Assembly (NCBI RefSeq): GCF_017255415.1
Contig: NZ_JAFJZZ010000001.1
Location: 1,240,001-1,304,000, forward strand
Length of the DNA stretch: 64,000 nt
From: Clostridium aminobutyricum
Lineage (GTDB): Bacteria > Bacillota > Clostridia > Peptostreptococcales > Anaerovoracaceae
Direction: 5' to 3'
In this document: positions 44,866-53,868 of the stretch, in pieces
Layout of the letters: each line of letters opens with the position of its first letter
Numbering within the stretch: position 1 is the first letter of the stretch
Program-made: the position numbers and the translations under genes
Notes under the pieces: model-generated
The model's input: the letters and a program-made list of their open reading frames with translations, nothing else
Told to the model about the DNA's origin: nothing
Database searches by the model: none

Positions 44866-45561
44866 TTATAAAGGTAGATATCCCATTACATTGCATAACA
44901 AAATCGGTAAAAAAATGGCGGGCAGATAATTCATTACTTTAAACTGCGTGACACCAATAATGTTCAAACCTAAGGCAATAATCAAAAGAGAACCAGAACA
45001 GGTCATTTCCGCTATTACATCATCCCCTAAAAACGGCGAAATATATTGCGCTAACACAACGATGATTCCCTGAAACGCAAATACAAAGCCTGCAGCAAAC
45101 AAAACTCCGATCCCTAAAGCAGAAGCAAAAATACAGGATGAAATCAAATCCAGCATGGATTTCGTAAACAGCATTTCATTATCTCCAGTCAATCCGGCTT
45201 GAAGAGATCCTACAATCGTCATTGCTCCTACGCAAAAAAGCAAACTGGCGGTAGTGAATCCTTCGGCTATAGAAGTTTTTTCGCCCTCTTTTTTAAATCT
45301 TTTTTCAAGCTTACTGGCAAAATGATTCAACCGTTTATCTAAATCAACACCTTGTCCGATAATGGCTCCAATAACAATCGAAAGAATAAGTATTAATGCA
45401 TTTTGTCCCTTTAAACTCCCCGTTATCCCTATGTAAATGGTGCAAAGTGCGATTCCCTTCATAATGATATCCTTCATATTGTCAGGTATCCCTTTTTTAA
45501 GCAGAAGGCCAACCGAACTTCCAACCACTACTGCAATAGTATTTACGATCACTCCAAACAT
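44866..45561 (-). CDS. DUF554 membrane protein
   Basis: 231 residues, about six to seven membrane helices: GVIVNTIAVVVGSSVGLLLK at the N-terminus, IGITGSLKGQNALILILSIV, and FCVGAMTIVGSLQAGLTGDN, typical of the YdfK/DUF554 family. Transport role suspected in the family but unproven. ATG follows TTGGAGGA. The 415-bp upstream region holds a DnaA-box cluster. Confidence 0.9.
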   Translation of the reverse strand: MFGVIVNTIAVVVGSSVGLLLKKGIPDNMKDIIMKGIALCTIYIGITGSLKGQNALILILSIVIGAIIGQGVDLDKRLNHFASKLEKRFKKEGEKTSIAEGFTTASLLFCVGAMTIVGSLQAGLTGDNEMLFTKSMLDLISSCIFASALGIGVLFAAGFVFAFQGIIVVLAQYISPFLGDDVIAEMTCSGSLLIIALGLNIIGVTQFKVMNYLPAIFLPILLCNVMGYLPL

Positions 45562-45676
45562 CTATGCCTTCCTCCAAATTTCTATTATATTTTGCTATTC
45601 TTTTCATTTAAAAAATGTAATACGAAATGATTATTTATAAAGAATTATGTAAACCTTATGCGATATTTTCAATGTC

Positions 45677-45852
45677 TTTTCCACAGCCCTACAATGCCTA
45701 ATTTTTCAATAGTATAGCAGTTTTCCACAAATTAAAATAAAATTGTATACAATTTTATCCCAAGCGGGCTGTGTATAACTTTACACGCTCATACCCTTCA
45801 TATTTCAATAGTTTTTCATTGTTTAAAACTTGTCAAGCTAAATTTATCCACA
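45677..45852. promoter_or_regulatory. Cluster of four DnaA-box matches
   Basis: Four matches to TTWTNCACA: TTTTCCACA at 45677-45685 and 45721-45729, TTATACACA on the minus strand at 45778-45770, and a perfect TTATCCACA at 45844-45852. They lie in an AT-rich non-coding interval (45562-45976) that also contains palindromic CTTGTCAAG (45829-45837) and CTTGACAAG (45892-45900). dnaA, dnaN and rpmH are not nearby. Confidence 0.55.
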
Positions 45853-45976
45853 GGTTTACAACGTTTTGCACGGCATGTTTTTTCAAAAAAACTTGACAAG
45901 TAAATTGATAAAACATCCTGTACAAAATTGTCGTTTGCATAACCATCTTGTCAACTCATTTGTTTCAATTTATAAA

Positions 45977-46924
45977 TCAAACTGACAATTTATTCGCTAT
46001 CTCTTCAATCTTCTTAAGCCGATGATTCATTCCTGATTTTTTTAATGGGGGTTCCATCATATCGGCCATTTCCTGCAAACTGGCATCCGGATTTTCCAAC
46101 CGCAATACGGCCACTTGATGGAGTTTCTCAGGGAGGAAGCTCAATCCTTTTTTCTGTTCGATTTTCTGTATAGCCTCCAACTGTTTCTGTGCGGCATTCA
46201 AGGTTTTATCTAAATTAGCACTATCACAATTGTTGATTCGGTTTGCTTTGTTTCGCATTTCCTTCATAATGCGCACATCCTCAAATTTTAAAAGTTGTCC
46301 ATGAGCTTTTAATATATTCAAAATGTCTATAATTTGTTCGGATTCTTTCACATATACCACATAATTTTTCTTTCGCTGCACTTGTTTCGCATGAAGTCCG
46401 ACAAAACTGTTAATTAATTTTTTTACATCGTTGGCTAAAACCTGCGAGCTGCATACGATCTCCATGTGATATCCTTTTTTCGGGTCACTTATGGTCCCCG
46501 CCCCTAAAAATACACCTCTAAGATAGGCTTTTCTACAGCATTTTGTTTTAATCAATCCTTCATAAATACCATCGCTGATGTAGTTCATTCCCTCTCGGAT
46601 CATCAATATGCCAGTTTCACGCAAGATTTGTTCACTCATTTCCTCAGCTCCGATAATAAGCAGATAAGGATCTCCTTTTTTTCTAGTCATTCCCTGTTCT
46701 TCGTCGGACTTCGCATCTACCCCAAAGTATTCCTTTATTAAAATTTTATAATGTCTCGCCACAGCCAGGTTATCCGTCGAAAGGACGATTTTAATTTTAC
46801 CTCCTCCGGCCAACCGAATACTGCCGCACATTCTTATAAACCCTGCTATTTCAGCAATCATGCAGCATTTCTTTTCTTGACTTAGATGTGCTAGCTCATT
46901 TTTTGTATCTATTGAAAATGACAT
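45977..46924 (-). CDS. whiA: WhiA sporulation/cell-division regulator
   Basis: 315 residues, normal length. N-terminal LAGLIDADG-homing-endonuclease-like fold (KCCMIAEIAGFIRMCGSI, YLRGVFLGAGTISDPKKGYH) without the nuclease acid pair, and a C-terminal helix-turn-helix (LENPDASLQEMADMM, PPLKKSGMNHRLKKIEEIA). In Firmicutes it normally follows rapZ and yvcK. Here kce intervenes. ATG has GGAGG ten bases upstream. A terminator-like hairpin lies in its leader. Confidence 0.96.
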   Translation of the reverse strand: MSFSIDTKNELAHLSQEKKCCMIAEIAGFIRMCGSIRLAGGGKIKIVLSTDNLAVARHYKILIKEYFGVDAKSDEEQGMTRKKGDPYLLIIGAEEMSEQILRETGILMIREGMNYISDGIYEGLIKTKCCRKAYLRGVFLGAGTISDPKKGYHMEIVCSSQVLANDVKKLINSFVGLHAKQVQRKKNYVVYVKESEQIIDILNILKAHGQLLKFEDVRIMKEMRNKANRINNCDSANLDKTLNAAQKQLEAIQKIEQKKGLSFLPEKLHQVAVLRLENPDASLQEMADMMEPPLKKSGMNHRLKKIEEIANKLSV

Positions 46925-46942
46925 TCCAGTAGTTCCTCCATA

Positions 46943-46962
46943 TAAAAAAGCCTCTGCGAGGC
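46943..46962 (-). terminator. Terminator immediately upstream of whiA
   Basis: Minus strand GCCTC-GCA-GAGGC followed by six T, ending about 19 bases before the whiA ATG. Too close to leave space for a promoter, so whiA may be attenuated. Confidence 0.7.
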
Positions 46963-47043
46963 GCTTTTAGCTCGCATTCGCTCGCGTTTTAATCATAGAT
47001 TTTTATGATACTCCATCATATCGCAAACGGTATTTCCCAGCAG

Positions 47044-47081
47044 ATAAAAAAGGAGGTTGTCTCAAAACCAGAGACAACCTC
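47044..47081 (-). terminator. kce terminator
   Basis: Minus strand GAGGTTGTCTC-TGGTTTT-GAGACAACCTC followed by a T-rich run (CTTTTTTAT); perfect 11-bp stem 23 bp after the kce stop. Confidence 0.9.
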
Positions 47082-47103
47082 AATCATCAAACACCAAACA
47101 TCA

Positions 47104-47928
47104 CTATTTTTTCTTAATGCTTAATATTTCTCTCGCTTCATCAGGAGTAGCAATTTCTCTTCCCAGCAATTTTGCAAGTTTAACAGCTTTTTCAACCAGC
47201 TCTCCATTGCTCTTTGCCAGAACACCCTTTTCAAGGTAAAGATTATCTTCAAAGCCGACACGAACATGACCGCCCATAATAATGGAAGCTGCCGCCATAT
47301 CAAATTCAGCTCTGCCTATTCCGGTTCCGGTCCAAGTTGCTCCAGCCGGCAAACTGTCAACACAAAATGCAAGATCGCGGATAGTTGCTGTCATCTGAAC
47401 GCCCAGCACAAAGTCAAAATGCAAAGGGTGTTCAAGAAGTCCCTTTCGGTCTGCTTTTAAGGCAATATCGAGCATCCCCTTATCAAAGCATTCCAGCTCA
47501 GGTTTAATGCCTCTTTCTTTCATGATCTTAGCAAAATTAAAAATTGTATTATCCGTATTAATAAAAATTTCATCTCCACCGAAGTTGCATGTTCCGCAAT
47601 CCAGCGTAGCAAATTCAGGTGTCGGTTCAATTTCCGTTGACTGTAATCTCTCGAGATCAGTCATTCCTACAGCTCCTCCCGTTGACGGTTGAATAATCAC
47701 ATCCGGGCAAACTTTCAAGATCGCATCTACGCACTCTTGAAAACGTTCTTTACTTTGGGTCGGTGTACCGTCATCTTTTCTTACATGAAGATGAATGATA
47801 GCCGCACCGGCATCATAAGCAGATTTTGCCTCACGTACAATTTCTTCAACTGTATAAGGCACTGCAGGATTATGTTCTTTTGTAACTTCCGCACCGCATA
47901 TTGCGGCAGCAATAATTAGCTTTTCCAT
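47104..47928 (-). CDS. kce: 3-keto-5-aminohexanoate cleavage enzyme (BKACE/DUF849)
   Basis: Condenses 3-keto-5-aminohexanoate with acetyl-CoA to give acetoacetate and 3-aminobutyryl-CoA in lysine fermentation; the family also includes other beta-keto-acid cleavage enzymes. 274 residues. Zinc ligands H46 and H48 (IIHLHVR), E14 (CGAEVTK), QPSTGG, and R223/E227 in VRVGFEDN, all as in characterised Kce. No kamA, kamDE or kdd gene is adjacent. It has an extended -10 promoter, a 22-bp palindrome before the ATG, and its own terminator, so it is a self-contained unit between rapZ and whiA. Substrate could be another beta-keto acid. Confidence 0.88.
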   Translation of the reverse strand: MEKLIIAAAICGAEVTKEHNPAVPYTVEEIVREAKSAYDAGAAIIHLHVRKDDGTPTQSKERFQECVDAILKVCPDVIIQPSTGGAVGMTDLERLQSTEIEPTPEFATLDCGTCNFGGDEIFINTDNTIFNFAKIMKERGIKPELECFDKGMLDIALKADRKGLLEHPLHFDFVLGVQMTATIRDLAFCVDSLPAGATWTGTGIGRAEFDMAAASIIMGGHVRVGFEDNLYLEKGVLAKSNGELVEKAVKLAKLLGREIATPDEAREILSIKKK

Positions 47929-47946
47929 ATGTTTTCCCCTTTACTT

Positions 47947-47968
47947 CAATATCGTGGAAACGATATTG
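47947..47968. promoter_or_regulatory. Perfect palindrome before kce
   Basis: CAATATCGT-GGAA-ACGATATTG, 9-bp perfect arms, ending 18 bases before the kce start codon. A candidate operator or an RNA hairpin masking the ribosome site region. Confidence 0.65.
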
Positions 47969-48033
47969 ACTACACAATAAATAAAAAATAATCAGCAGCA
48001 GTCAAATTTTCAGCATAAATTTAACTGACTTAA

Positions 48034-48042
48034 ATTATATCA
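48034..48042 (-). promoter_or_regulatory. kce promoter, extended -10
   Basis: TGATATAAT on the minus strand (TGN plus consensus TATAAT). The -35 region is weak, as expected for extended -10 promoters. Confidence 0.55.
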
Positions 48043-48148
48043 TACAAGCCACGTCGCAGGATGATTCAATGAATGCCTCCTTACGGCAACGCCGCCGTAT
48101 CAATAATTGCATTCATTATATCATAAAGATTGCCCTTTAATCAAGCGT

Positions 48149-48994
48149 TCAAAGGTCTCGATGATCGATAGTGATCCTTATTCCTTCTTTTTTAAATTTT
48201 TCCGCAAAGACATTCGCCATTGTAACAGAGCGGTGCTGCCCGCCAGTGCACCCAAATGCCAAATTCAAATGATATTTTCCTTCCCTTATGTAACAGGGGA
48301 TCATATCTTTCAGCATCTTCTCCACATTCGTGATAAAGCTTTGTGATTCGGGAAACTTTAAAACGTAATCCTGTATTTTCTTACTGTTACCGGTCAGTTT
48401 TTTTAAACTGGTGATATAATACGGATTGGGAATAAAGCGTACGTCAAGAACCATGTCCGCTTCCAGCGGAATACCATGTTTAAATCCAAAGGAAAAGATA
48501 TTTAGTACAAAGCTGGCATCTTCTCCTTTTCCGAACAAAGCCTTTATTTCTTCTCTCAGCTTCGCCGCTTTCATATTGGAGGTATCAATGACAAAATCCG
48601 AGATGCCTCGAATACTTGCCAACACTTCTCGCTCTCTGTTGATTCCGGTAAGCGTTTCTCCCCCATCAGAAAGCGGATGCTGTCTGCGAGTTTCATTAAA
48701 GCGTCGAATAAGCACTTCATCCGATGCCTCTAAGAATAGTATTTTATACTCAAGACCCATCAATTTCAGATCTTGCAGACACGGGTTTATTTCATCAAAG
48801 AACTCTCCTCCGCGTATGTCTATAACAAAAGCGGCTTTCTCTATAGAGCTTTTCTGGTTAATAGCCAACGTCATAAAATTTTTAATTAACGCCGGCGGCA
48901 TATTATCGATACAATAATATCCCAGATCCTCTAAGCAATTTGCTGCTTGCGATTTTCCTGCACCAGATAAGCCTGTCACAATTACTGCTTCCAT
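48149..48994 (-). CDS. rapZ: RapZ/YvcJ nucleotide-binding protein
   Basis: 281 residues. P-loop GLSGAGKSQAANCLED at the N-terminus and C-terminal GCTGGQHRSVTMANVF, the RapZ signature. In E. coli it is an RNase adapter controlling GlmZ; in Firmicutes it binds GTP/ATP and influences competence. ATG follows AAAGGG. It starts 7 bp after the PHP gene ends. Confidence 0.95.
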   Translation of the reverse strand: MEAVIVTGLSGAGKSQAANCLEDLGYYCIDNMPPALIKNFMTLAINQKSSIEKAAFVIDIRGGEFFDEINPCLQDLKLMGLEYKILFLEASDEVLIRRFNETRRQHPLSDGGETLTGINREREVLASIRGISDFVIDTSNMKAAKLREEIKALFGKGEDASFVLNIFSFGFKHGIPLEADMVLDVRFIPNPYYITSLKKLTGNSKKIQDYVLKFPESQSFITNVEKMLKDMIPCYIREGKYHLNLAFGCTGGQHRSVTMANVFAEKFKKEGIRITIDHRDL

Positions 48995-49001
48995 CTGCTT
49001 A

Positions 49002-49790
49002 TCATACCCTTTCTATATTTACAATCCTGTCCAAATCAATTCCAGCCTCTATCGCTCGGTCCAATCCTCCTTGGAAATCTCCGATTCTAGAAGGAACATG
49101 AGCATCGCTGCTGATAATAAACCGTACATCCGTCAGAGCTGCCGTTTTAATCTCCTCTACGGTCAAATGCTTGTGCCACGTGCTGATCTCCATTAAAGTT
49201 CCTTGTGCTTCACACGCTTTTGCGATAGCTAAAATATCAAAAGGCCCTTTATCTCCGGGATGTGTTAAGATCTTTAAGTTGTTTTCATAGATCGCTCTCA
49301 CCATCATCTCGGTATTTTTCATTCGCAACCTTCTTATACCTCTTGAATCGAGCTTCCCTCCCTTTCTATGAGGTACATGTTTTTGTAAATAATTTTCAAT
49401 ACAATATCCGTTTAAGACGCCATAGTGATACCCGCCGATAACGAAATCATACTGAGCAAATTCATCCGGTTTAATATCAAGTCCTTTGCCGCTCTTTACA
49501 ATATTGGCCTCTACACTTAAGCTGATTTCAATATGAGGATAAATCTTCTTGAGCTCTTCAATTTCTCTTCTCATCTCCGGTATGGCACTGCGCTTGATCC
49601 CATATGTTAAATGCCCCGGTCCGTGGTCTGTTATTGCGATTTTTACAAGACCTTTTTTTAGTGCCGCTTCCACATTATCCTTAATACTCCCTTTCCCATG
49701 AGAAAAAGTTGTGTGGGTATGCAAATCATACAACATACGGTACCCTTTATATACAATTACCTCATCCTTTACAGTTACGCCTTCTGACAT
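49002..49790 (-). CDS. PHP-domain phosphoesterase
   Basis: 262 residues. Metal-binding motifs of the PHP family: YDLHTHTTFSHG, ITDHG, SVEANI, THPGDKG and IISSDAH. Related to histidinol phosphatase/YcdX-type enzymes; the phosphate ester is not known. Strong AGGAGG. It lies between murB and rapZ, the usual clostridial order. Confidence 0.92.
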   Translation of the reverse strand: MSEGVTVKDEVIVYKGYRMLYDLHTHTTFSHGKGSIKDNVEAALKKGLVKIAITDHGPGHLTYGIKRSAIPEMRREIEELKKIYPHIEISLSVEANIVKSGKGLDIKPDEFAQYDFVIGGYHYGVLNGYCIENYLQKHVPHRKGGKLDSRGIRRLRMKNTEMMVRAIYENNLKILTHPGDKGPFDILAIAKACEAQGTLMEISTWHKHLTVEEIKTAALTDVRFIISSDAHVPSRIGDFQGGLDRAIEAGIDLDRIVNIERV

Positions 49791-49804
49791 AATGAATCAG
49801 CCTC

Positions 49805-50737
49805 CTAATCCCCTAATATACGAACCTCTGGTTCAAGTTGTACACCAAATTTATCTAGCACCGTATTCTGAACCAACTTCATCAGCTCTAGAATATCTGC
49901 AGCGGTAGCATCTCCTGTATTAACGACAAAACCTGCATGCAAAGGTGAAACCTGTGCTCCCCCTACGCTGAGTCCTTTTAATCCGGCTTCCTGAATCAAC
50001 TTTCCCGCAAAATTTCCCGTCGGTCTTTTAAAAAAGCTTCCTGCACTAGGCAAATTAACCGGTTGTTTCGTATTTCGCTTTTCCATTAATTCTTTCATTT
50101 TAGCAGCGATTTCATCTCTATTGCCTTTTTTCAGCTTAAATGTGGCACTTAAAATAATATCTTCTGTCTCATGAAAAATGCTATGCCGATACGATAATTG
50201 ACACTCACTTTTATCTAAATGATATTTTTTCTGCCCATCTACGCGGATCGCCTCCACGGATTCAATCACATCCGCAATCTCTTTTTCATAAGCCCCCGCA
50301 TTCATAAAGACGGCTCCTCCAACACTGCCGGGAATCCCACTGGCAAATTCAAGGCCTGTCAAACTGTATTCCAAGGCTTCCTTTGCAACTGCAGAAATCC
50401 TTGCTCCAGCGTATGCCGTCAAGGTTTCTCCCTTCACTTCAATGTTCGAAAAACAGTCCCCCAATTTTATGATTACTCCTTGATAACCGCTATCCTTTAC
50501 TAAAACGTTGGTTCCATTTCCCAGAAAAAAGGATTGGATTTCAGACTTCCTTAAAGCTTCCATTGTAACCATCAGTTCCTCTATTGTCTGAGGGATTACA
50601 AGAAGTGCGGCTTTTCCGCCTGCTTTAAATGAGGTATATTTTTTCATATCTGCATTTTTTATAACATGTTCTTTCTTTAATATTTTAAGCAGTTCATCGC
50701 ATAAATCTGCCATGCTCACAGCTGCCTCTATTTTCAT
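49805..50737 (-). CDS. murB: UDP-N-acetylenolpyruvoylglucosamine reductase
   Basis: FAD enzyme that completes UDP-MurNAc synthesis. 310 residues, type IIa (no Tyr-loop insert), with YTSFKAGGKAALLVIPQT, FLGNGTNVLVKD, GIPGSVGGAVFMNAGAY, the proton-donating Ser in LPSAGSFFKRP, and HAGFVVN. ATG follows GAGGAAA. First gene of the murB-PHP-rapZ group. Confidence 0.97.
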   Translation of the reverse strand: MKIEAAVSMADLCDELLKILKKEHVIKNADMKKYTSFKAGGKAALLVIPQTIEELMVTMEALRKSEIQSFFLGNGTNVLVKDSGYQGVIIKLGDCFSNIEVKGETLTAYAGARISAVAKEALEYSLTGLEFASGIPGSVGGAVFMNAGAYEKEIADVIESVEAIRVDGQKKYHLDKSECQLSYRHSIFHETEDIILSATFKLKKGNRDEIAAKMKELMEKRNTKQPVNLPSAGSFFKRPTGNFAGKLIQEAGLKGLSVGGAQVSPLHAGFVVNTGDATAADILELMKLVQNTVLDKFGVQLEPEVRILGD

Positions 50738-51232
50738 TCAGCGGTTTCCTCCCCATTCATCTTTTATTGCCTTTATGTTTACTGTTTCCACAGATTCTTT
50801 TATAGTATTTTTATCGCTTATTATTAAGTATCCCTATTGTTGTTATTTTTACACACAAGATACAGCATTATATACGTTGTATATTTATGAATTATATCAT
50901 ATTTTTCTGTCTGCCACACTTAATATATGCTTTTAATGGCTAATTTTACATACTATCTTATTGTTATTATACCCCTCCTTCTTTTATTCAAGCAGGAATC
51001 ACTTCTGTATATTCATACATCATATTTGAGTATATATAATATTTCATGTATATTTATAGAATTTTATCTTGCAATTCATATATAATCAGTGTATAATCGT
51101 TTTTAAAATATAAGCACAGCGAATAATTTTATACATTTCGACAATGAAATTATTCAAGATTGCTTTGATAAAATAAACTTATTAATTTTAAAAGATTTAT
51201 CATAGAGCATAAATCGTTAGGAGGCAAAGGAA
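50738..51232. other. Long AT-rich region between murB and argG
   Basis: About 495 bp, divergent. It holds the argG promoter (51069-51097) and an argG leader of about 130 nt. Two weak ArgR-like stretches (around 51120 and 51144) do not match the ARG box spacing well. I see no gene or RNA structure I can name. Confidence 0.5.
51069..51097 (+). promoter_or_regulatory. argG promoter
   Basis: TTGCAA (51069-51074), 17-bp spacer, TATAAT (51092-51097). Confidence 0.65.
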
Positions 51233-52501
51233 ATGGCAAAAGAAAAAATTGTATTAGCTTATTCGGGCGGATTAGACACTTCAGTTATTTTAACTTGGTT
51301 AAAAGAAAATTATGATTGCGAAGTAATAGCCGTTTGCTGTGATGCAGGTCAAGGCGAGGATTATGCGGCAGTTGAAAAGAAGGCATATGCAACAGGCGCA
51401 TCAAAAGCTTACATACTGGATATTAAAGAAGAGTTCATCACAGAATTTATCTGGCCTACTTTAAAAGCAGGCGCGATTTACGAAAATGATTACCTTTTAG
51501 GTACTTCCATGGCAAGACCGCTTATGGCACAAAAGCTGGTTGACATTGCAGAAGCAGAAGGTGCCTATATCATTGCCCACGGTTGTACCGGAAAAGGAAA
51601 TGACCAGGTTCGTTTTGAAACAACCATCAAAGCATTGAATCCTGCGATCAAAATTATCGCTCCTTGGAGAACGTGGGATCTCACTTCCCGTGAAGATTGT
51701 ATTGAATATGCGAAAGCACATAATATTCCTATCGCACAAACAACTGAAAAGATTTACAGCCGTGACGAAAACATCTGGCACATCAGCCATGAAGGCGGTA
51801 ACTTGGAAAGTCCATGGAATGAGCACAAGGATGATATTCACGTACTAAGCCTTCCTATCGAAAAAGCCCCTGATCAGGCAACCTATGTTGAAATCGACTT
51901 TGAAGAAGGTATTCCTGTTGCTGTAAACGGAGAAAAAATGGATGCAATAACGCTTCTGACTACGTTAAATAAGCTAGGAAGTGCAAACGGCGTAGGAACG
52001 ATTGATATCATCGAAAACCGTCTGGTAGGAATGAAATCCAGAGGTGTTTATGAAACGCCTGGCGGAACTATTTTATATAAAGCGCATGGAGCTTTAGAAA
52101 AATTAATACTTGACAGAGATACGATGCAGTATAAGAATATAGTAGCACAGAAATATTCTCAGTTAGTTTATGATGGCTTATGGTTTACACCATTAAGAGA
52201 AGCTATTGCCGCCTTTGTCGATGTTACGCAGGAATTAGTAACCGGTACGGTAAGAATGAAGCTTTACAAAGGTAATGCCGTTTCAGTAGCTTCCAAGTCA
52301 CCAAACTCACTATACAGTGAAGAATTCGCTACATTCAGTAAGGATGAAGTATATAATCAGAGTGATGCAGAAGGTTTCATCAACCTATTCTCATTGCCTC
52401 TTAAGATTAGAGCGATTCAGAAACAATCAAAACAAGGAGGGGCACAAGAAAATGAAGCTTTGGAAAGGAAGATTCTCAAAGGAGGCGACTTCATCCGCTA
52501 A
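51233..52501 (+). CDS. argG: Argininosuccinate synthase
   Basis: ATP-dependent joining of citrulline and aspartate. 422 residues, about 15-20 longer than usual. PP-loop [32 protein letters not shown], and [18 protein letters not shown]. The extra C-terminal tail runs 50 bp into argH. ATG follows GGAGGCAAAGG. Upstream promoter gives a leader of about 130 nt. Confidence 0.96.
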   Translation: MAKEKIVLAYSGGLDTSVILTWLKENYDCEVIAVCCDAGQGEDYAAVEKKAYATGASKAYILDIKEEFITEFIWPTLKAGAIYENDYLLGTSMARPLMAQKLVDIAEAEGAYIIAHGCTGKGNDQVRFETTIKALNPAIKIIAPWRTWDLTSREDCIEYAKAHNIPIAQTTEKIYSRDENIWHISHEGGNLESPWNEHKDDIHVLSLPIEKAPDQATYVEIDFEEGIPVAVNGEKMDAITLLTTLNKLGSANGVGTIDIIENRLVGMKSRGVYETPGGTILYKAHGALEKLILDRDTMQYKNIVAQKYSQLVYDGLWFTPLREAIAAFVDVTQELVTGTVRMKLYKGNAVSVASKSPNSLYSEEFATFSKDEVYNQSDAEGFINLFSLPLKIRAIQKQSKQGGAQENEALERKILKGGDFIR

Positions 52502-53813
52502 TGAATTCAATGCGTCAATTGAATTCGACCAGAGGCTGTATAAGCAAGATATCACCGGGAGCATTGCCCATGCAAAGATGCTTGCAAAACAAGGAATACT
52601 GGATTCAAGTGATGCGCAATTAATCGAAAAAACGATGCTTGACATATTAAAGGAAATCGAGGACGGAAAAATCACCTTTACCATTGAGCAAGAAGATATT
52701 CACATGAATATTGAAAGTATCCTAACCCAGCGAATCGGTCAGCCCGGCAAACGGCTTCATACAGCACGAAGCCGAAACGATCAGGTTGCTGTAGATATTC
52801 GTTTATACTTAAAAGATGAAATAAACGAAATCGGTAAGCTCCTTGAAGCGTTAAAGGATACCTTATATACCTTAGCAAAAAATAATCAGGATACCGTCAT
52901 GCCCGGTTATACGCATCTTCAACGCGCTCAACCGGTTACGCTTGCTCATCATTTGCTCGCGTATTATCAGATGTTTAAAAGAGATGAGGAACGGTTTTCA
53001 GATTGTTTAAAGAGAACAGATTCTCTGCCGCTTGGTTCCGGTGCTTTAGCAGGTACGACCTACCATACCGACCGGGATTTTCTGGCGCAAGAGCTGGGAT
53101 TTGCCAATGTTTGCCCGAATTCCATGGACGCTGTCAGTGATCGGGATTTTGCGGTTGAGTTTTTAAGCTGCTCTTCCATTTGCATGATGCACTTATCCAG
53201 ATTCTGCGAAGAATTAATCCTATGGAGCACAACAGAATTCAACTTTATTGAAATGGACGATGCATTCAGTACGGGAAGCAGCATCATGCCGCAGAAAAAA
53301 AATCCGGATATGGCCGAACTGATTCGAGGAAAAACCGGCCGCGTTTACGGGGATTTGATGACCCTCCTTACGATCATGAAGGGTCTGCCTCTTGCTTATA
53401 ATAAAGATATGCAGGAAGATAAGCTTCCACTCTTTGATGCGGTCGATACGCTGAAGGCTTCCCTTTCCATTTTCACCGAGATGATTTCGACGATGAAGGT
53501 AAACATTGAAAAGATGGAAAAAGCCGTTAAATCAGGTTTTATGAACGCTACAGATGCAGCGGACTATTTGGTGGCGAAAGGCCTTCCGTTCAGAGACTGT
53601 CACGAGGTGATCGGCAAGATCGTTCTGTACTGCATTCATGCAGGCAAAGCAATCGAAGAGCTGTCATTAGAAGAGTTAAAAGGATTTTCTGATTTGTTTG
53701 ATCAGGATATTTACGAAAGTATTGATATCAGAGCTTGCATTGCCGCAAAGAAGTCAAAAGGCTCCACTTCTTTTGAAAGCGTAAAGGAACAACTGAATCA
53801 AATCAAAAAATAA
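52452..53813 (+). CDS. argH: Argininosuccinate lyase
   Basis: Last step to arginine plus fumarate. 453 residues from ATG 52452, which has AAGGAGGGG nine bases upstream; a longer frame begins at 52317 inside argG and has no support. N-terminal [36 protein letters not shown], and the signature [20 protein letters not shown] split at 319-338. Overlaps argG by 50 bp. Confidence 0.96.
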   Translation: MKLWKGRFSKEATSSANEFNASIEFDQRLYKQDITGSIAHAKMLAKQGILDSSDAQLIEKTMLDILKEIEDGKITFTIEQEDIHMNIESILTQRIGQPGKRLHTARSRNDQVAVDIRLYLKDEINEIGKLLEALKDTLYTLAKNNQDTVMPGYTHLQRAQPVTLAHHLLAYYQMFKRDEERFSDCLKRTDSLPLGSGALAGTTYHTDRDFLAQELGFANVCPNSMDAVSDRDFAVEFLSCSSICMMHLSRFCEELILWSTTEFNFIEMDDAFSTGSSIMPQKKNPDMAELIRGKTGRVYGDLMTLLTIMKGLPLAYNKDMQEDKLPLFDAVDTLKASLSIFTEMISTMKVNIEKMEKAVKSGFMNATDAADYLVAKGLPFRDCHEVIGKIVLYCIHAGKAIEELSLEELKGFSDLFDQDIYESIDIRACIAAKKSKGSTSFESVKEQLNQIKK

Positions 53814-53817
53814 TAGA

Positions 53818-53856
53818 GCCGCCGGCAAGAAGTTTTTCTTATCGGCGGTATTTTCA
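53818..53856. terminator. Terminator between convergent argH and Fic-like genes
   Basis: CCGCCG (53819-53824) with CGGCGG (53843-53848), inner AAGAA/TTCTT, then TATTTTC on the plus strand. Confidence 0.75.
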
Positions 53857-53868
53857 TGCGTTTCTTAT

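Noticed and set aside
45562-45976. Chromosomal replication origin
   Set aside because: DnaA boxes are present, but dnaA, dnaN, rpmH and gyrase genes are absent. Kept as a box cluster only.
51104-51232. ArgR (ARG box) sites before argG
   Set aside because: TGAA-N4-TTCA near 51144 is two bases short of the ARG box spacing; the other stretch is only half similar.
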